Source: an uncultured Clostridia bacterium (GTDB taxonomy: Bacteria; Bacillota; Clostridia; Lachnospirales; CAG-274). Taken from it: DNA of 64,000 nucleotides. A program made the position numbers and the translations under genes. Positions 52,001 to 60,088 of this stretch are shown piece after piece (positions within the stretch are counted from its first letter, which is position 1; every line of letters begins with the position of its first letter). The notes beneath the pieces are model-generated. The model saw only the letters and a list, made by a program, of their open reading frames with translations, searched no databases and was not told the origin of the DNA. The stretch spans positions 33,235 through 97,234 of the forward strand of contig CAJTVH010000007.1 of assembly GCA_910579745.1 (NCBI GenBank), read 5' to 3'.

Positions 52001-54803
52001 TCCGGCTAATATTGACAGAAGCAAATTGTATATGGTATTCTATCCCGCGGAAAATAAATCCTCCACTGACGAGTATTATTTCTCCGACGTTAAAGTGTCT
52101 TACGACAGGTTTGTGCCGGCGGAGGACACGTCTAAAGGCGTTTCGGTGAGCGGAACGGTAACAGATGGAATTAAGAGCGTTACGTTAGTAAACAAAGAGC
52201 AACCTATTTATAAACATACAGCTGATATAGCCGAGAATAAAACAATGACTTTCGCCGGGAAAATCCCGGCGGGAGTTTACGAAGTGCGGTATACCACCGA
52301 CGAGGCGTCTAAATTTAAAGACGTGACTGGTACGGGAGTAGCCTTGGAAGACGGAAAATATTATTTAACGGTTTCAGGGGCGGATATTACTGATTTGAAG
52401 GTAGCGGCGGAGACAGTAGTTGGTTTTGACGCGGCGGAGAAAGCTGTTGACGCCATGCTCGTGAAATATACCGACGTGAAGACAACCGCTGACGGAAATG
52501 TTTATACTCTTAAAGAGGCTTTGCCGAAAGTCTCTGAGGATGGGTATGAGATAGAGATAAAAGAGGGCTGTTCATATGTAAATCCTGACGGTTCGTTAAT
52601 TGAGCAGGTTGTTTCCGCCGAGACAGCGGGGGACCTTGTTTACAATATCGTGAATATCGGAAGCAAAGACAGCGAGGAATATACCGTTAAGGTTTTACCG
52701 GCGGTGATTTCCAGCGAAAAATTTGTGAGAACTTTCGACGGCCTTGCCGTAGGCTCAAAAGTTGAGACAGGAGATTTTACAGCTAATATCGTGAAAGATT
52801 CCGAATTAGCCCCAAACAGAGGAAACGTACTCGTATTCTCAAATACAAGCAATACATTCAATGATAAAGTAACGGCGGTTAGTTTCGCTGATTTAGGTTT
52901 AGAGGCGGGAAGAACTTACGCCATAAGTTTTGACATTATGAAAACAGACGGAGACGACAGCGGAAAGGGCTGGAGAGTCAATTTAACAGACACGGCGGGA
53001 CTTCTTTGGACAGGAACCAAACTTGAGTTTAACGCCGAGATTATAAAAGGAGACAAATACTCAGGAGACAGCGTTTACGGCACGACCGCAGCCATTAACT
53101 CCGCTACGGTACCGAATGAGTGGGTTAATTATACTTTTGTGTCCAATACGGCTACGGGAAATGTGGACGTTTACAAAGGAGGTTCGTATGTCACGTCATA
53201 TAAGGGACAGACAAAAGTTCCCGCTGGTATTGAGTTCGCTACTCATTATGTAGCGGGGTCAAAAATTTATCTTGACAACGTGGTTTTATATGAATATCCA
53301 ACGGCGGGCGAGCTTGAGACGGAGCTTAACGGAGTTATAACGGACGGCTTAATTCCATCTGAGGCAATCAAGGAAGCGAAAGAAATAACGGTTCCATCTA
53401 AAACAGCGAGCGGAAAAGTCATTAAATGGACGTCAAGCAACAGCTCACGCATAACTATCACTGAAAATGATGAAAACGCTAAAATAGCTTTCGCTGATCC
53501 GACAGGAAACTTTGAGGAGACTTTGGCGGCGGAAGTTGAGCACACTCTTCCTTACACAGGTTCGCCAAGCGGAGATAAAGTAACGTTTAAAAAGGACTAT
53601 ACCATAAATTTTGAATCCGATAATGTAGTTAAATATGACCTTACCGTAAATAACAAGACGGCGGGCAACGCTATTAAAATAACAGTGCTTAGAGGAGAGA
53701 ATGTAGAGGTAGCCGAAACGGAGACATTAACTCACAATCTCGCGTCAGGAACATATAAAGTTAAGTTCACATCAGCGGAGGGTTATAAAATTTCCGAGGT
53801 TAAAATCGGGGAAAACGCTATTACAGCTGGAAGTGACGGAAGCTATACGGTGGATTTATCCGGGAACGTAACTCTTGACGTAACATCGAGAGAAGTTCTT
53901 ACAGGGTATACGGCGGCGGAAGACGCTGTTAAATCGGCTTTATCCGGAGCCGGAACTTTAAACGGCGATGTTTACACCGTTGACAGAGCGTTCACGGTTC
54001 CTGCTGTTGAGAAATATGAGATTTCTATCGCTGATAACTCATTTATAAACGCTGATGGAACACTTAAAAGAGCGGCGGCTGGAACGGCTGTTACAGCTGA
54101 GGAAGTTACTTTCACGATTAAAAACACCGACGCCGATACTACGGAGGACTATAAACTTAAAGTTTTGGTTCCAGCTAAAACAGGAGATAAGGCGGACGAG
54201 AACTTTGAGGGACTTAATATAGGCGATAAGGTTAATGGAGCTACCATAGCTTATAAAGAGGGAAGAGGCAGATATGTTAAGTTCTCCCAGCCAGAAGTAG
54301 CTTCCTTAGACGTTGTTAAATATGACACTCTTGAAAGCGGAAAGAAATATGAGATAGGCTTTGATATAATGAGAATCGCCGATACTGTTCAAAATGGAAA
54401 TCATATACCGGCAGGCAAAACATCATTTGACAACGCAGGTATGGGCTGGAAAATATCATTTACAAACACAGGGTATTATAATCAATACTTTGCATATATG
54501 GGAAACCAATTTAAGATATTTAACAGCAGTATAAAGAACGATGATACAAAAGACCCAATAATCTCAGGCTGTGAGTCTGAAAAATGGTATTCATTGAAGT
54601 TTATTGTTGACATGACGACTAATAACATTGACGTATATTTACGCAACGAAAATGAGACGGAATACACAAAGGTGACATCTGTTAAAGTCGCGGAAAATAA
54701 TGTTCCTAATCTTGTAGGAGTGCGTGAGGAGTGGGGCAGCCGTATGCCTAACGACTACGTTTGTTTTGACAATGTATACGTAAAAGAGATTACTAGTAAT
54801 TAA
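49041..54803 (+). CDS. Secreted pectinesterase (CE8) with N-terminal dockerin
   Basis: A 1920-residue exported protein. Signal peptide about 1-31. A dockerin follows (43-103): its second loop, Asp82-Asp93 (DVNSDGTITARD), is canonical, and the first, Asp43-Asp54 (DIDGVDGVTVND), is slightly atypical. A Thr-rich linker with repeated TTEGDVQT leads to the pectin methylesterase beta-helix (about 155-560). Catalytic residues: Gln397 (GTQDS), Asp421 (VDFICGG), Arg486 (GRPW). The remaining 1300 residues are Ig-like and jelly-roll-like modules with an internal duplication. No SLH or sorting signal is present, so the dockerin is the likely anchor. GTG start behind AAAAAAGGAGG. Confidence 0.92.
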   Translation: MNKYLQKPLSVFVVLCMILTSVFSWNMTVFAGEVSAEADDRGDIDGVDGVTVNDAVILLDYVLDKGTYKGDYSKEMLAYMGDVNSDGTITARDVSEILNKALNGDYKFSGKKPNKPVPPTTEATTEGDVQTTTEGDVQTTTETVTEATTEAIVTGDPADAVYKGYDIVVDKRIAESNPTRDEQPIVKTVREAIALADGGTEAKPIVIGVVPELYREQVVVKKPWITLKKITNSTSTEDEVTLTWYYLEGYTYDNVGSDGYWDPANPKANEGGTKGVPQWGQSTYIDGSATGFRAEGIYFENSSNLYITEEELAANVRVNPTNTGPSGGAPAITLPERNTLKPGYGTGDKVTVKLGTGASESNVIADVRAKRWRERGAALYTKADKVVLIDCKVIGTQDSLGVCGTGNRAYFKDCYLAGGVDFICGGTQSVFDNCEIHWQSSPYKGDGDGGGALTATKNDGYPAKGYLFWNCKITGNPTTEQVQFGRPWSAQNAETIWVNTISDISKINNKPMISEAGWASMGCAPDLTRGFFEYNSKDINGNKLDTSKRKGTTSGKFKGGVLDSFDVIKYNPYNYTAYKGDKFDGWDPSGSKAIYDGIEKDIESVVFKDSYDADFTLPEAPAGYEVRYESDSQNAVIGADGKSVTIKRPPFGSSDAEVNFTAYLKKKEADKENVRGTEKVYTTSIAASTDEGSTFKLTGAVNLTFSSDKDLTATLDFAMPDGTSMSNKEVVIPAGSVTAAYDAGNLYADMPITLTITLDDEKYSVVGGDVHTIPAGTGGTPMTYDINIGLKEIMNVTSGGVPALAGTAPAGYTMEAVAEYKGKANVYHYKNTNSTKSTHGYYWDLASIVANTAGQSIEDLKAADSVTLEFSINVPDAGDWGSPINAIDILGNGDTSKFVFAPKANDSRYVRFLLGRWNQVNAIDSTVGGISGSSHSGPQQLNLVGKLNEEGGKNVWKKITATIDFKNQKVVMTGEGSANPVNEFKSLPANIDRSKLYMVFYPAENKSSTDEYYFSDVKVSYDRFVPAEDTSKGVSVSGTVTDGIKSVTLVNKEQPIYKHTADIAENKTMTFAGKIPAGVYEVRYTTDEASKFKDVTGTGVALEDGKYYLTVSGADITDLKVAAETVVGFDAAEKAVDAMLVKYTDVKTTADGNVYTLKEALPKVSEDGYEIEIKEGCSYVNPDGSLIEQVVSAETAGDLVYNIVNIGSKDSEEYTVKVLPAVISSEKFVRTFDGLAVGSKVETGDFTANIVKDSELAPNRGNVLVFSNTSNTFNDKVTAVSFADLGLEAGRTYAISFDIMKTDGDDSGKGWRVNLTDTAGLLWTGTKLEFNAEIIKGDKYSGDSVYGTTAAINSATVPNEWVNYTFVSNTATGNVDVYKGGSYVTSYKGQTKVPAGIEFATHYVAGSKIYLDNVVLYEYPTAGELETELNGVITDGLIPSEAIKEAKEITVPSKTASGKVIKWTSSNSSRITITENDENAKIAFADPTGNFEETLAAEVEHTLPYTGSPSGDKVTFKKDYTINFESDNVVKYDLTVNNKTAGNAIKITVLRGENVEVAETETLTHNLASGTYKVKFTSAEGYKISEVKIGENAITAGSDGSYTVDLSGNVTLDVTSREVLTGYTAAEDAVKSALSGAGTLNGDVYTVDRAFTVPAVEKYEISIADNSFINADGTLKRAAAGTAVTAEEVTFTIKNTDADTTEDYKLKVLVPAKTGDKADENFEGLNIGDKVNGATIAYKEGRGRYVKFSQPEVASLDVVKYDTLESGKKYEIGFDIMRIADTVQNGNHIPAGKTSFDNAGMGWKISFTNTGYYNQYFAYMGNQFKIFNSSIKNDDTKDPIISGCESEKWYSLKFIVDMTTNNIDVYLRNENETEYTKVTSVKVAENNVPNLVGVREEWGSRMPNDYVCFDNVYVKEITSN

Positions 54804-54848
54804 GATGTAATATCTATAATTATAGGGTTTAATTGTAATATTTTATTA

Positions 54849-54902
54849 TGCCGAGACTCTGTTTTTCTCACAAAAATGGGAGAGGGAAACGGAGTTCTTG
54901 GC
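54849..54902 (+). terminator. Hairpin after the pectinesterase gene
   Basis: GCCGAGACTCTGTTTTTCTC pairs imperfectly with GAGAGGGAAACGGAGTTCTT and GGC; an extended stem about 45 bases after the stop, with only a weak T run. Confidence 0.5.
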
Positions 54903-54949
54903 GTGTTTAAGCGAGAGAATTTTAAGAACCTGTCTAAAATCTAAAAAAA

Positions 54950-55062
54950 GCCTGTCTAAAACTATTAAAATATCCAAAAAATCAGCGAAAATAAAATCAT
55001 TTTGGAGCGTAATGATTTTATTTTCACTGATTTTTTGGATATTTTAATAGTTTTAGACAGGC
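54950..55062. repeat. Near-perfect long inverted repeat, family A'
   Basis: Arms of about 50 bases start GCCTGTCTAAAACTATTAAA and pair with their inverse around a TTGGAGCGT loop. A half copy of the end (ACCTGTCTAAAAT) lies just before, at about 54929. It is the best preserved member of the family. Confidence 0.85.
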
Positions 55063-55163
55063 TCTAAATGGCTGGGAAGTACGGCGGAATTGGGTATAAG
55101 CGTTTTATAGATAAAAATACTGGTAGTTTTGACTCAAAAGATATGAAAATATAAATTTTGGGG

Positions 55164-55192
55164 TTTACAAAAGTAAATAAATATGGTATAAT
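55164..55192 (+). promoter_or_regulatory. Promoter of tRNA-Pro
   Basis: TTTACA and TATAAT at 17 bases, 31 bases before the tRNA. Confidence 0.82.
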
Positions 55193-55223
55193 GTAAAAAG
55201 TAAGGTTTATTATAATAGACTTT

Positions 55224-55297
55224 CGGGGTGTGGCTCAGCTTGGTAGAGCGCTGCGTTCGGGACGCAGAGGCCGCAGGTTCAAGTCCTGTCACCCCGA
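55224..55297 (+). tRNA. tRNA-Pro (anticodon CGG)
   Basis: Acceptor CGGGGTG pairs with CACCCCG, discriminator A. The anticodon stem CTGCG/CGCAG encloses TTCGGGA, giving CGG. The D loop has AGCTTGGTA and the T loop TTCAAGT. CCA is not encoded; a T run follows directly. Confidence 0.95.
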
Positions 55298-55610
55298 TTT
55301 TTTTATTTAACTGACAGAGTAGGTAGCGCGTTTTTAAACGTGGTATTTACTTTTAAACGCCTGGAGAACAAGTTCTTATGAAATCAAAGGTGTTATTAAA
55401 CGCCCCCGATTATGAGTATTTTTATGAAATAAAAATATGAGCGGTCTTTGACGAGTTTTAAGACCAGGCTTTTTAAACATTTTAGACAGACTATAAGAGA
55501 CTATAAGAAATATATACGGGACTATGTTCCGTATTTTTTTATTTATGTGCGATTATAAGGTAATAATTCAGGTTTTTACAGCGTATATTTGTACAAAGCG
55601 GGGGGATTTT

Positions 55611-56162
55611 ATGAGAAGGACAAGACTGTCTAAAAGAAAAGGAAAATTTTTCGGAATGGTTATGGAATTTAATACGCTTATATTCGCCGTTACAGCCCTT
55701 ATATTCGCTTTTGGGGCGGTATGTGGTGTATTTATGCTTAACGGGGTGTCAAACGCCGAATTTGGGCGTTTATTAAGGGTTTGGGAAATAGCGTCGGCGG
55801 AAGACTATAAAAACGGTTTTTTTGAGAGTTTTTTTAAATATGGGGCGGCGGTTTTAGGGATTTGGCTATGCGGTTTTTTCAAGCTGGGAATTATCGGAAT
55901 GGTTATAATTATTTTCACGAAAGGCACGGGAGTAGGCTTTACATCAGCTTTTATAATAAAGTGCATGGGGGACACGGGAGTTTTTATGATTTTTAAACTT
56001 TGTTTTTTCAGGGATTTTTTTATAATATTTTTATGTTTTATCGCCGTTGTGTTCTCCGTGAGAAGATATGCCGACAAAAGAAATTTTAGGGAAAATAAAT
56101 CTTATTATGTTTTTGGGGCGGGGCTGTTTACGGGAGTCGCCGTTTTATGCGCTATTATATAG
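55611..56162 (+). CDS. spoIIM: Stage II sporulation protein M
   Basis: A 183-residue membrane protein with about five hydrophobic segments. SpoIIM works with SpoIIP and SpoIID to dissolve septal peptidoglycan and drive engulfment of the forespore. The family pattern FAFGAVCGVFML at about 32-43, GIIGMVIIIFTKGTGVGF and the paired C-terminal helices are present. ATG 55611 follows GGGGGGATT; upstream starts lack a site. It stands alone between tRNA-Pro and a repeat. Confidence 0.9.
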   Translation: MRRTRLSKRKGKFFGMVMEFNTLIFAVTALIFAFGAVCGVFMLNGVSNAEFGRLLRVWEIASAEDYKNGFFESFFKYGAAVLGIWLCGFFKLGIIGMVIIIFTKGTGVGFTSAFIIKCMGDTGVFMIFKLCFFRDFFIIFLCFIAVVFSVRRYADKRNFRENKSYYVFGAGLFTGVAVLCAII

Positions 56163-56277
56163 CGGATTAAAAGTTATTGAGGTTTTACTTTAAATTTTAT
56201 GAACTTTTTGAAAAAAGTCTGATAAAAATTTTTACACGAAACGGCATTTCGATGTTATTTATTATCGAACTTAATTT

Positions 56278-56483
56278 AACGTGAGTTCGACGGAGAAATA
56301 GCAGTAAAACCAGCGAAACGTAGTTTCGCACAAAAGTTTTTGTCAAACTTTTTTCAAAAAGTTTGTGAAGTTTGAGGTGAAACCTCAAGGTTTTTAATGC
56401 TTCAAGAGCATTTTTGGAGGTTTGGAACCTTTTTGCGATAGAAAAAGGTTCCATTAACAATAAATTTTCGTCGAACTCACGTT
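56278..56483. repeat. Family E element: string of hairpins with long inverted ends
   Basis: Outer ends AACGTGAGTTCGACG and CGTCGAACTCACGTT are perfect 15-base inverses. Inside are five separate small hairpins: GAAACGTAGTTTCG, CAAACTTTTTTCAAAAAGTTTG, GAGGTGAAACCTC, ATGCTTCAAGAGCAT and GGAACCTTTTT/AAAAAGGTTCC. A partial relative lies at 12181-12240. Confidence 0.75.
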
Positions 56484-56496
56484 ATTTTATTGTGAC

Positions 56497-56569
56497 CGCC
56501 TAAGACAGATAAAAAAGCGCCGAATTATAAATTATATAAAATTCGGCGCTTTTTTATCTGTCTTAGGCG
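56497..56569. terminator. Long perfect hairpin, bidirectional terminator
   Basis: Arms of about 30 bases beginning CGCCTAAGACAGATAAAAAA pair with their inverse around ATAAATTATATA. It lies between spoIIM and the convergent TIM-barrel gene, and has internal A/T tracts suitable for termination either way. Confidence 0.75.
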
Positions 56570-56615
56570 ATATAACCGTAGTTTTAACAAAATAAAAATA
56601 TAGGTATTTTGACAA

Positions 56616-57467
56616 TTAAGGCTCTGCGCTTATGCTGTCGTAAATTTTTTGAAGATATTCGCAGTCGCTGTGAAAGCGCTCCTCGCTTGAGTTTTCTATT
56701 AACATTGTGATATGAGGTTTTCTGCCTTTAAGGTGTTTAAATAAGTTTTCATAGTTGAAAAGGCCCTCGCCCACCTGAGCGTATTTTACCTCGCCGTCTA
56801 TAAGAGCGAAATCTTTTATATGAATTACAGAGACACGGTCGCCGTAAAACTCAAAAACCCTGTCGATTACTTTTTCCTGTTCTTTATAGTTTTTTTCGTC
56901 AATTAAATTTACGGGATCCAATATTACCTCAACATTAGGAGAGTTTATATCATCAAGAAATCTTCTCATCATTTCGGGGGAATAAAGAGTATGAGTCGCC
57001 ACTCCCTCAACTCCAACGATTACACCAAGTTTTTCCGCCGCCCGCACGATTTCTCTCATACTTTTAAGCAAAAGCTGATAGCACCCCTCCGTATAGGTGA
57101 AAGGAACGATTTTAAGGTTCGGGTCATATCTGCCAGTTTCCGTACCGACCATATCGGCACCTAAAATACGAGCGTATTTTAAATGTTCTATAAAGGTTTT
57201 AACCGCCGTTTGTCTCTTTTCCTCAACAGGGTTTGTCGGGTTTATATAACAGCCTAAAACAGCTACGTGTATATCGTTTTCATCGAGTCCTTTTTTTATA
57301 TAATGAGCGAATCCCGGATTGTAATTTCCGAGAGTGAAGTCCTCGTCGGCTATGGATTTTTTAAAAGCGAGCTGTACATAGTTTATATTATTTTTTTTTA
57401 CTTTTTGAAGAAAGTCGGAAAAATTTTGTTTTCCGCCTAAGTCGTGACCTCTCATACCAAACGCCAT
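56616..57467 (-). CDS. Sugar phosphate isomerase/epimerase-type TIM-barrel protein
   Basis: A 283-residue protein of the xylose-isomerase-like (AP endonuclease 2) superfamily. Metal ligands fit GTETGRYDP, VGVEGVATHTL, VILDPVNL, HIKDF and IENSS. It has no signal peptide. The substrate cannot be told; a cyclic polyol or keto-sugar is usual, and pectin sugar metabolism would fit this organism. ATG 57467 follows AAAGGAGG. Confidence 0.85.
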   Translation of the reverse strand: MAFGMRGHDLGGKQNFSDFLQKVKKNNINYVQLAFKKSIADEDFTLGNYNPGFAHYIKKGLDENDIHVAVLGCYINPTNPVEEKRQTAVKTFIEHLKYARILGADMVGTETGRYDPNLKIVPFTYTEGCYQLLLKSMREIVRAAEKLGVIVGVEGVATHTLYSPEMMRRFLDDINSPNVEVILDPVNLIDEKNYKEQEKVIDRVFEFYGDRVSVIHIKDFALIDGEVKYAQVGEGLFNYENLFKHLKGRKPHITMLIENSSEERFHSDCEYLQKIYDSISAEP

Positions 57468-57566
57468 TTTGTAATGCCTCCTTTGGATAATAGTGTTAAG
57501 ACGCCGCCGCGGAATAATCAGCGAACGCAAAAAAAGCCGCCGCTAAAGCGACAGCTTTATAATATA

Positions 57567-57639
57567 TGGGAACAATAGGGCTCGAACCTATGACCCTCTG
57601 CTTGTAAGGCAGATGCTCTCCCAACTGAGCTATGCTCCC
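57567..57639 (-). tRNA. tRNA-Val (anticodon TAC)
   Basis: On the minus strand the acceptor GGGAGCA pairs with TGTTCCC (one G-U), discriminator A. The anticodon stem TCTGC/GCAGA encloses CTTACAA, giving TAC. The D loop has AGTTGGGA and the T loop TTCGAGC. CCA is not encoded. Confidence 0.95.
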
Positions 57640-57816
57640 TTAACGCTTACAAAAAATATTATACCTCTAAAAGAAACATATGTCAAGGAGTTTTTTATTA
57701 ATTTTAGAAAAAAATTGATAAGGATGCGTCAACAGACAAGACGCGCCCTTATCGCTGGATATAATATATTTTTTACAAAATCACTGTAATGAAGTAGTTT
57801 TGAAAGAAATATATCG

Positions 57817-58173
57817 CTATTTATTCAAATCAAAAAAGAGTATCTCATCGGGTTTAACCAAAGAGAGCTGTTCCCTGGCGATTTTCTCAACATACTCATC
57901 ACTGTTTTGATAGTCTTTCTCGTTTTTAATTTTTTCCGTAAGTTTGTTTTGATCATCTATTTGTGAGAGAATATTCTCATTTTCCTTATTTAGCTGAATT
58001 GTATAGGAATACTGCATATATATAATCGAAACGCCGAGAAAAAGAAAGCCGCCCATAATTATCACATATAGAAAATTATGCCGTTTCTTTTTTTGGGGTT
58101 TATTGTTTGTGCTGTTATTGGATTTAACTTTATTAAAATTGTCGTCGTTTATCTCACTGCCGGCATTTTTCAT
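57817..58173 (-). CDS. divIC: FtsB/DivIC-type septum formation initiator
   Basis: A 118-residue single-span division protein. A charged cytoplasmic start, one membrane helix (about 34-55), then a coiled coil (about 60-90, LNKENENILSQIDDQNKL) and the conserved tail EYVEKIAREQLSLVKPDEILF. It joins FtsL and DivIB in the septal complex. ATG 58173 follows TTGGGAGTG. Its place after yabQ matches the B. subtilis order rqcP-yabP-yabQ-divIC. Confidence 0.9.
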   Translation of the reverse strand: MKNAGSEINDDNFNKVKSNNSTNNKPQKKKRHNFLYVIIMGGFLFLGVSIIYMQYSYTIQLNKENENILSQIDDQNKLTEKIKNEKDYQNSDEYVEKIAREQLSLVKPDEILFFDLNK

Positions 58174-58381
58174 AAGTTCACTCCCAAAAGAAATTAAATT
58201 TATTTTAACCAACTAAAGAAGAGCAAAGACTGTCTGTGTATACTTACTTTTGTTTGGCGGTGAAGGTAAACTTCCGGCAAACATATAAGCGCCAGTATAC
58301 GCTGACGGTTATTTATATTTTTCATGATATAAAAACACGAACAGTCTCTGAACGCTGGAAAGCTGTTTATGTAACAGATGG

Positions 58382-58849
58382 TTATTTACGGGTTTTCTTT
58401 TTAAACTTTAATTTATTAAATTTTATTTTATTAAATATTATATTGCCGATTGTCAAATCAAATATTTTTTTAAACAGTTTAAGGACATAGCCTATAGGCG
58501 TAAAAAGGATTTTGAAAGTGACAATCAATATTTTTTTTATAAGAGACAAAATTTTATCAGAAATTTTAAGAAAAATTTTACTTACAGCGGAAAAGTAAAG
58601 AATCATTCCGATAAAGCTTCCCAATATTAAAAAACCTCTGATTTCGCCGTGATTTTCTTTTAACATAATAAAGAAAAGCAAAAGGGCGGAAATTGTCCAA
58701 TAAATCAAATCCTCAATTTGAACCATAAATTTAAAATGTTTTATGATTTTTCTGAAAATTACCAGAAAATCGTAGAAGAAACCTATTACAAAGCCAAAAA
58801 AAACGGAAAGGAGGAAAAGAAAAAGCTGATTGTTAATTGATAAAATCAT
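58382..58849 (-). CDS. yabQ: Spore cortex protein YabQ
   Basis: A 155-residue membrane protein with four hydrophobic segments in the first 110 residues. YabQ sits in the forespore outer membrane and is needed for cortex formation. SINNQLFLFLLSVFFGFVIGFFYDF is the family's N-terminal pattern. The start at 58849, eight bases after yabP, gives that pattern at the N terminus; a longer frame to 58912 would overlap yabP. The basic, helical tail is K/F-rich. Confidence 0.86.
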   Translation of the reverse strand: MILSINNQLFLFLLSVFFGFVIGFFYDFLVIFRKIIKHFKFMVQIEDLIYWTISALLLFFIMLKENHGEIRGFLILGSFIGMILYFSAVSKIFLKISDKILSLIKKILIVTFKILFTPIGYVLKLFKKIFDLTIGNIIFNKIKFNKLKFKKKTRK

Positions 58850-58856
58850 AATATTG

Positions 58857-59132
58857 TTATTTAAAAATTCTTCCGAAGATAGAATGTCTTTCCGCATGGC
58901 CTTTTTCCTCATAATTTATGCTGTAAACAGTTCCGTCTATATCAATTTCGCCTTTCTCAAGGCTCAGGGAATTCATATTAAGATATTCTCCCTTTATAAC
59001 TAATATGCCCATTTCCGTTTCAGCCACTATCATATCCTCATCGAAAGATATAACGTTAAGCACCCCTGTAACGGAAAGTTTTTCCCTGTTTTCCATAACT
59101 AAATTATGCCTGAAAGATTTTTCGTCCTGCAT
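58857..59132 (-). CDS. yabP: Sporulation protein YabP
   Basis: A 91-residue small beta-rich protein. NREKLSVTGVLNVISFDEDMIVAETEMGILVIKG is the YabP/YqfC signature. It is made in the mother cell in B. subtilis and lies between rqcP and yabQ there, as here. A good ribosome site, AGGGGGAA, precedes it. Confidence 0.9.
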   Translation of the reverse strand: MQDEKSFRHNLVMENREKLSVTGVLNVISFDEDMIVAETEMGILVIKGEYLNMNSLSLEKGEIDIDGTVYSINYEEKGHAERHSIFGRIFK

Positions 59133-59246
59133 AGCTATTCCCCCTTAATTATATTTAAATATTTTAAGAACAAAGCTGTCATAAAATTTTAAGACACGCC
59201 GTGGCTCAACGTTTCCTTTATTAAATATATATAGGGGGAAGAAATA

Positions 59247-59489
59247 TTATTCCAAACTTTTGTACAAAGCGGAGGCCTCATCTTTTTTTACCTGTTCTTT
59301 TACTGAGAGCACCTCTACTTTTGTTATGTTGTTTCCAAATTTTATTTCTATAATATCTCCCGCTTTTATCTCAAGCCCAGCTTTGGCGGGCTTTCCATTT
59401 ACGCTTACTCTGCCCGCGTCGCAGGCCTCGTTAGCGACGGTTCTTCTTTTTATTATTCTTGATACTTTTAAATATTTATCAAGCCTCAT
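59247..59489 (-). CDS. rqcP: Ribosome quality control S4-domain protein RqcP
   Basis: An 80-residue S4-type RNA-binding protein (YabO/Hsp15-like). It stabilises tRNA on obstructed 60S-like large subunits while RqcH adds alanine tails. MRLDKYLKVSRIIKRRTVANEACDAGRV and VNGKPAKAGLEIKAGDII are typical. ATG 59489 follows GTGAGGTT; a start four codons upstream lacks a site. Confidence 0.92.
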   Translation of the reverse strand: MRLDKYLKVSRIIKRRTVANEACDAGRVSVNGKPAKAGLEIKAGDIIEIKFGNNITKVEVLSVKEQVKKDEASALYKSLE

Positions 59490-59549
59490 ATTTAACCTCA
59501 CTGATATTTTTTATAAAATCTCATAAAGACTTATCATAAAACAAAAAAT

Positions 59550-59635
59550 AAGGCAATACCGTCCCACCCAAAAGAAAAAGATACTAAAACCCCTTTTTCG
59601 TATACTCAAAAAGTATTTATTAGCGGTATTGCCTT
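59550..59635. repeat. Inverted repeat, family D copy 3, between hup and rqcP
   Basis: AAGGCAATACCG and CGGTATTGCCTT ends pair perfectly, with an AAAAGATACT/AGTATTT inner stem. It may double as a terminator between the two genes. Confidence 0.65.
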
Positions 59636-59692
59636 TCGGGGCGTTCAAACAACCCTTTATTATTACGTTTAGCAAACGCCGAGAAAGCGATT

Positions 59693-59971
59693 TTATCTTC
59701 CGTTTACGGCGTCTTTTAACACTTTGCCAGATTTAAATCTCGGCGCTTTTGACGCGGGGATTTCCATAGGCTCTTTAGTTTGAGGGTTTCTTCCTGTGTG
59801 AGCGGCTCTCTCAAGAACATCGAATGTTCCGAAGCCTACGAGTCTTACCTCGTTTCCGTTTACAAGCTCGGCGGTAACTACTTCTTCAAACGCTTTTAAG
59901 GCTTTTTCCGCGTCTGTCTTTTTAAGACCCGCTTTTTCCGCTATAGCGCTGACTAATTCTGTTTTATTCAT
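59693..59971 (-). CDS. hup: HU-family DNA-binding protein
   Basis: A 92-residue histone-like protein that bends and compacts DNA as a dimer. MNKTELVSAIAEKAGLKKTDAEKAL forms the helical body, and GFGTFDVLERAAHTGRNPQTKEPMEIPAS is the arm with the DNA-intercalating proline region. The Shine-Dalgarno AGGAGGAT is strong. In clostridia it usually lies between mazG and rqcP, as here. Confidence 0.97.
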   Translation of the reverse strand: MNKTELVSAIAEKAGLKKTDAEKALKAFEEVVTAELVNGNEVRLVGFGTFDVLERAAHTGRNPQTKEPMEIPASKAPRFKSGKVLKDAVNGR

Positions 59972-60088
59972 TTTTATATCCTCCTAAAAAGTTATAAGTA
60001 ATACCCAATTTTATATTATGCCACATTTTGTTATACCCGTCAATAGACAAGAGTATGAGCCAAATAAGAGCTTAATAAAAAAATTACC

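Noticed and set aside
56197..56460. Minus-strand 87-codon frame
   Set aside because: It lies almost wholly within the family E hairpin element and consists of translated palindromes.
901..59635. CRISPR array made of the many short repeats
   Set aside because: The repeats are scattered singly, are inverted repeats of different lengths, and have no regular spacing or spacers; no cas gene is present.
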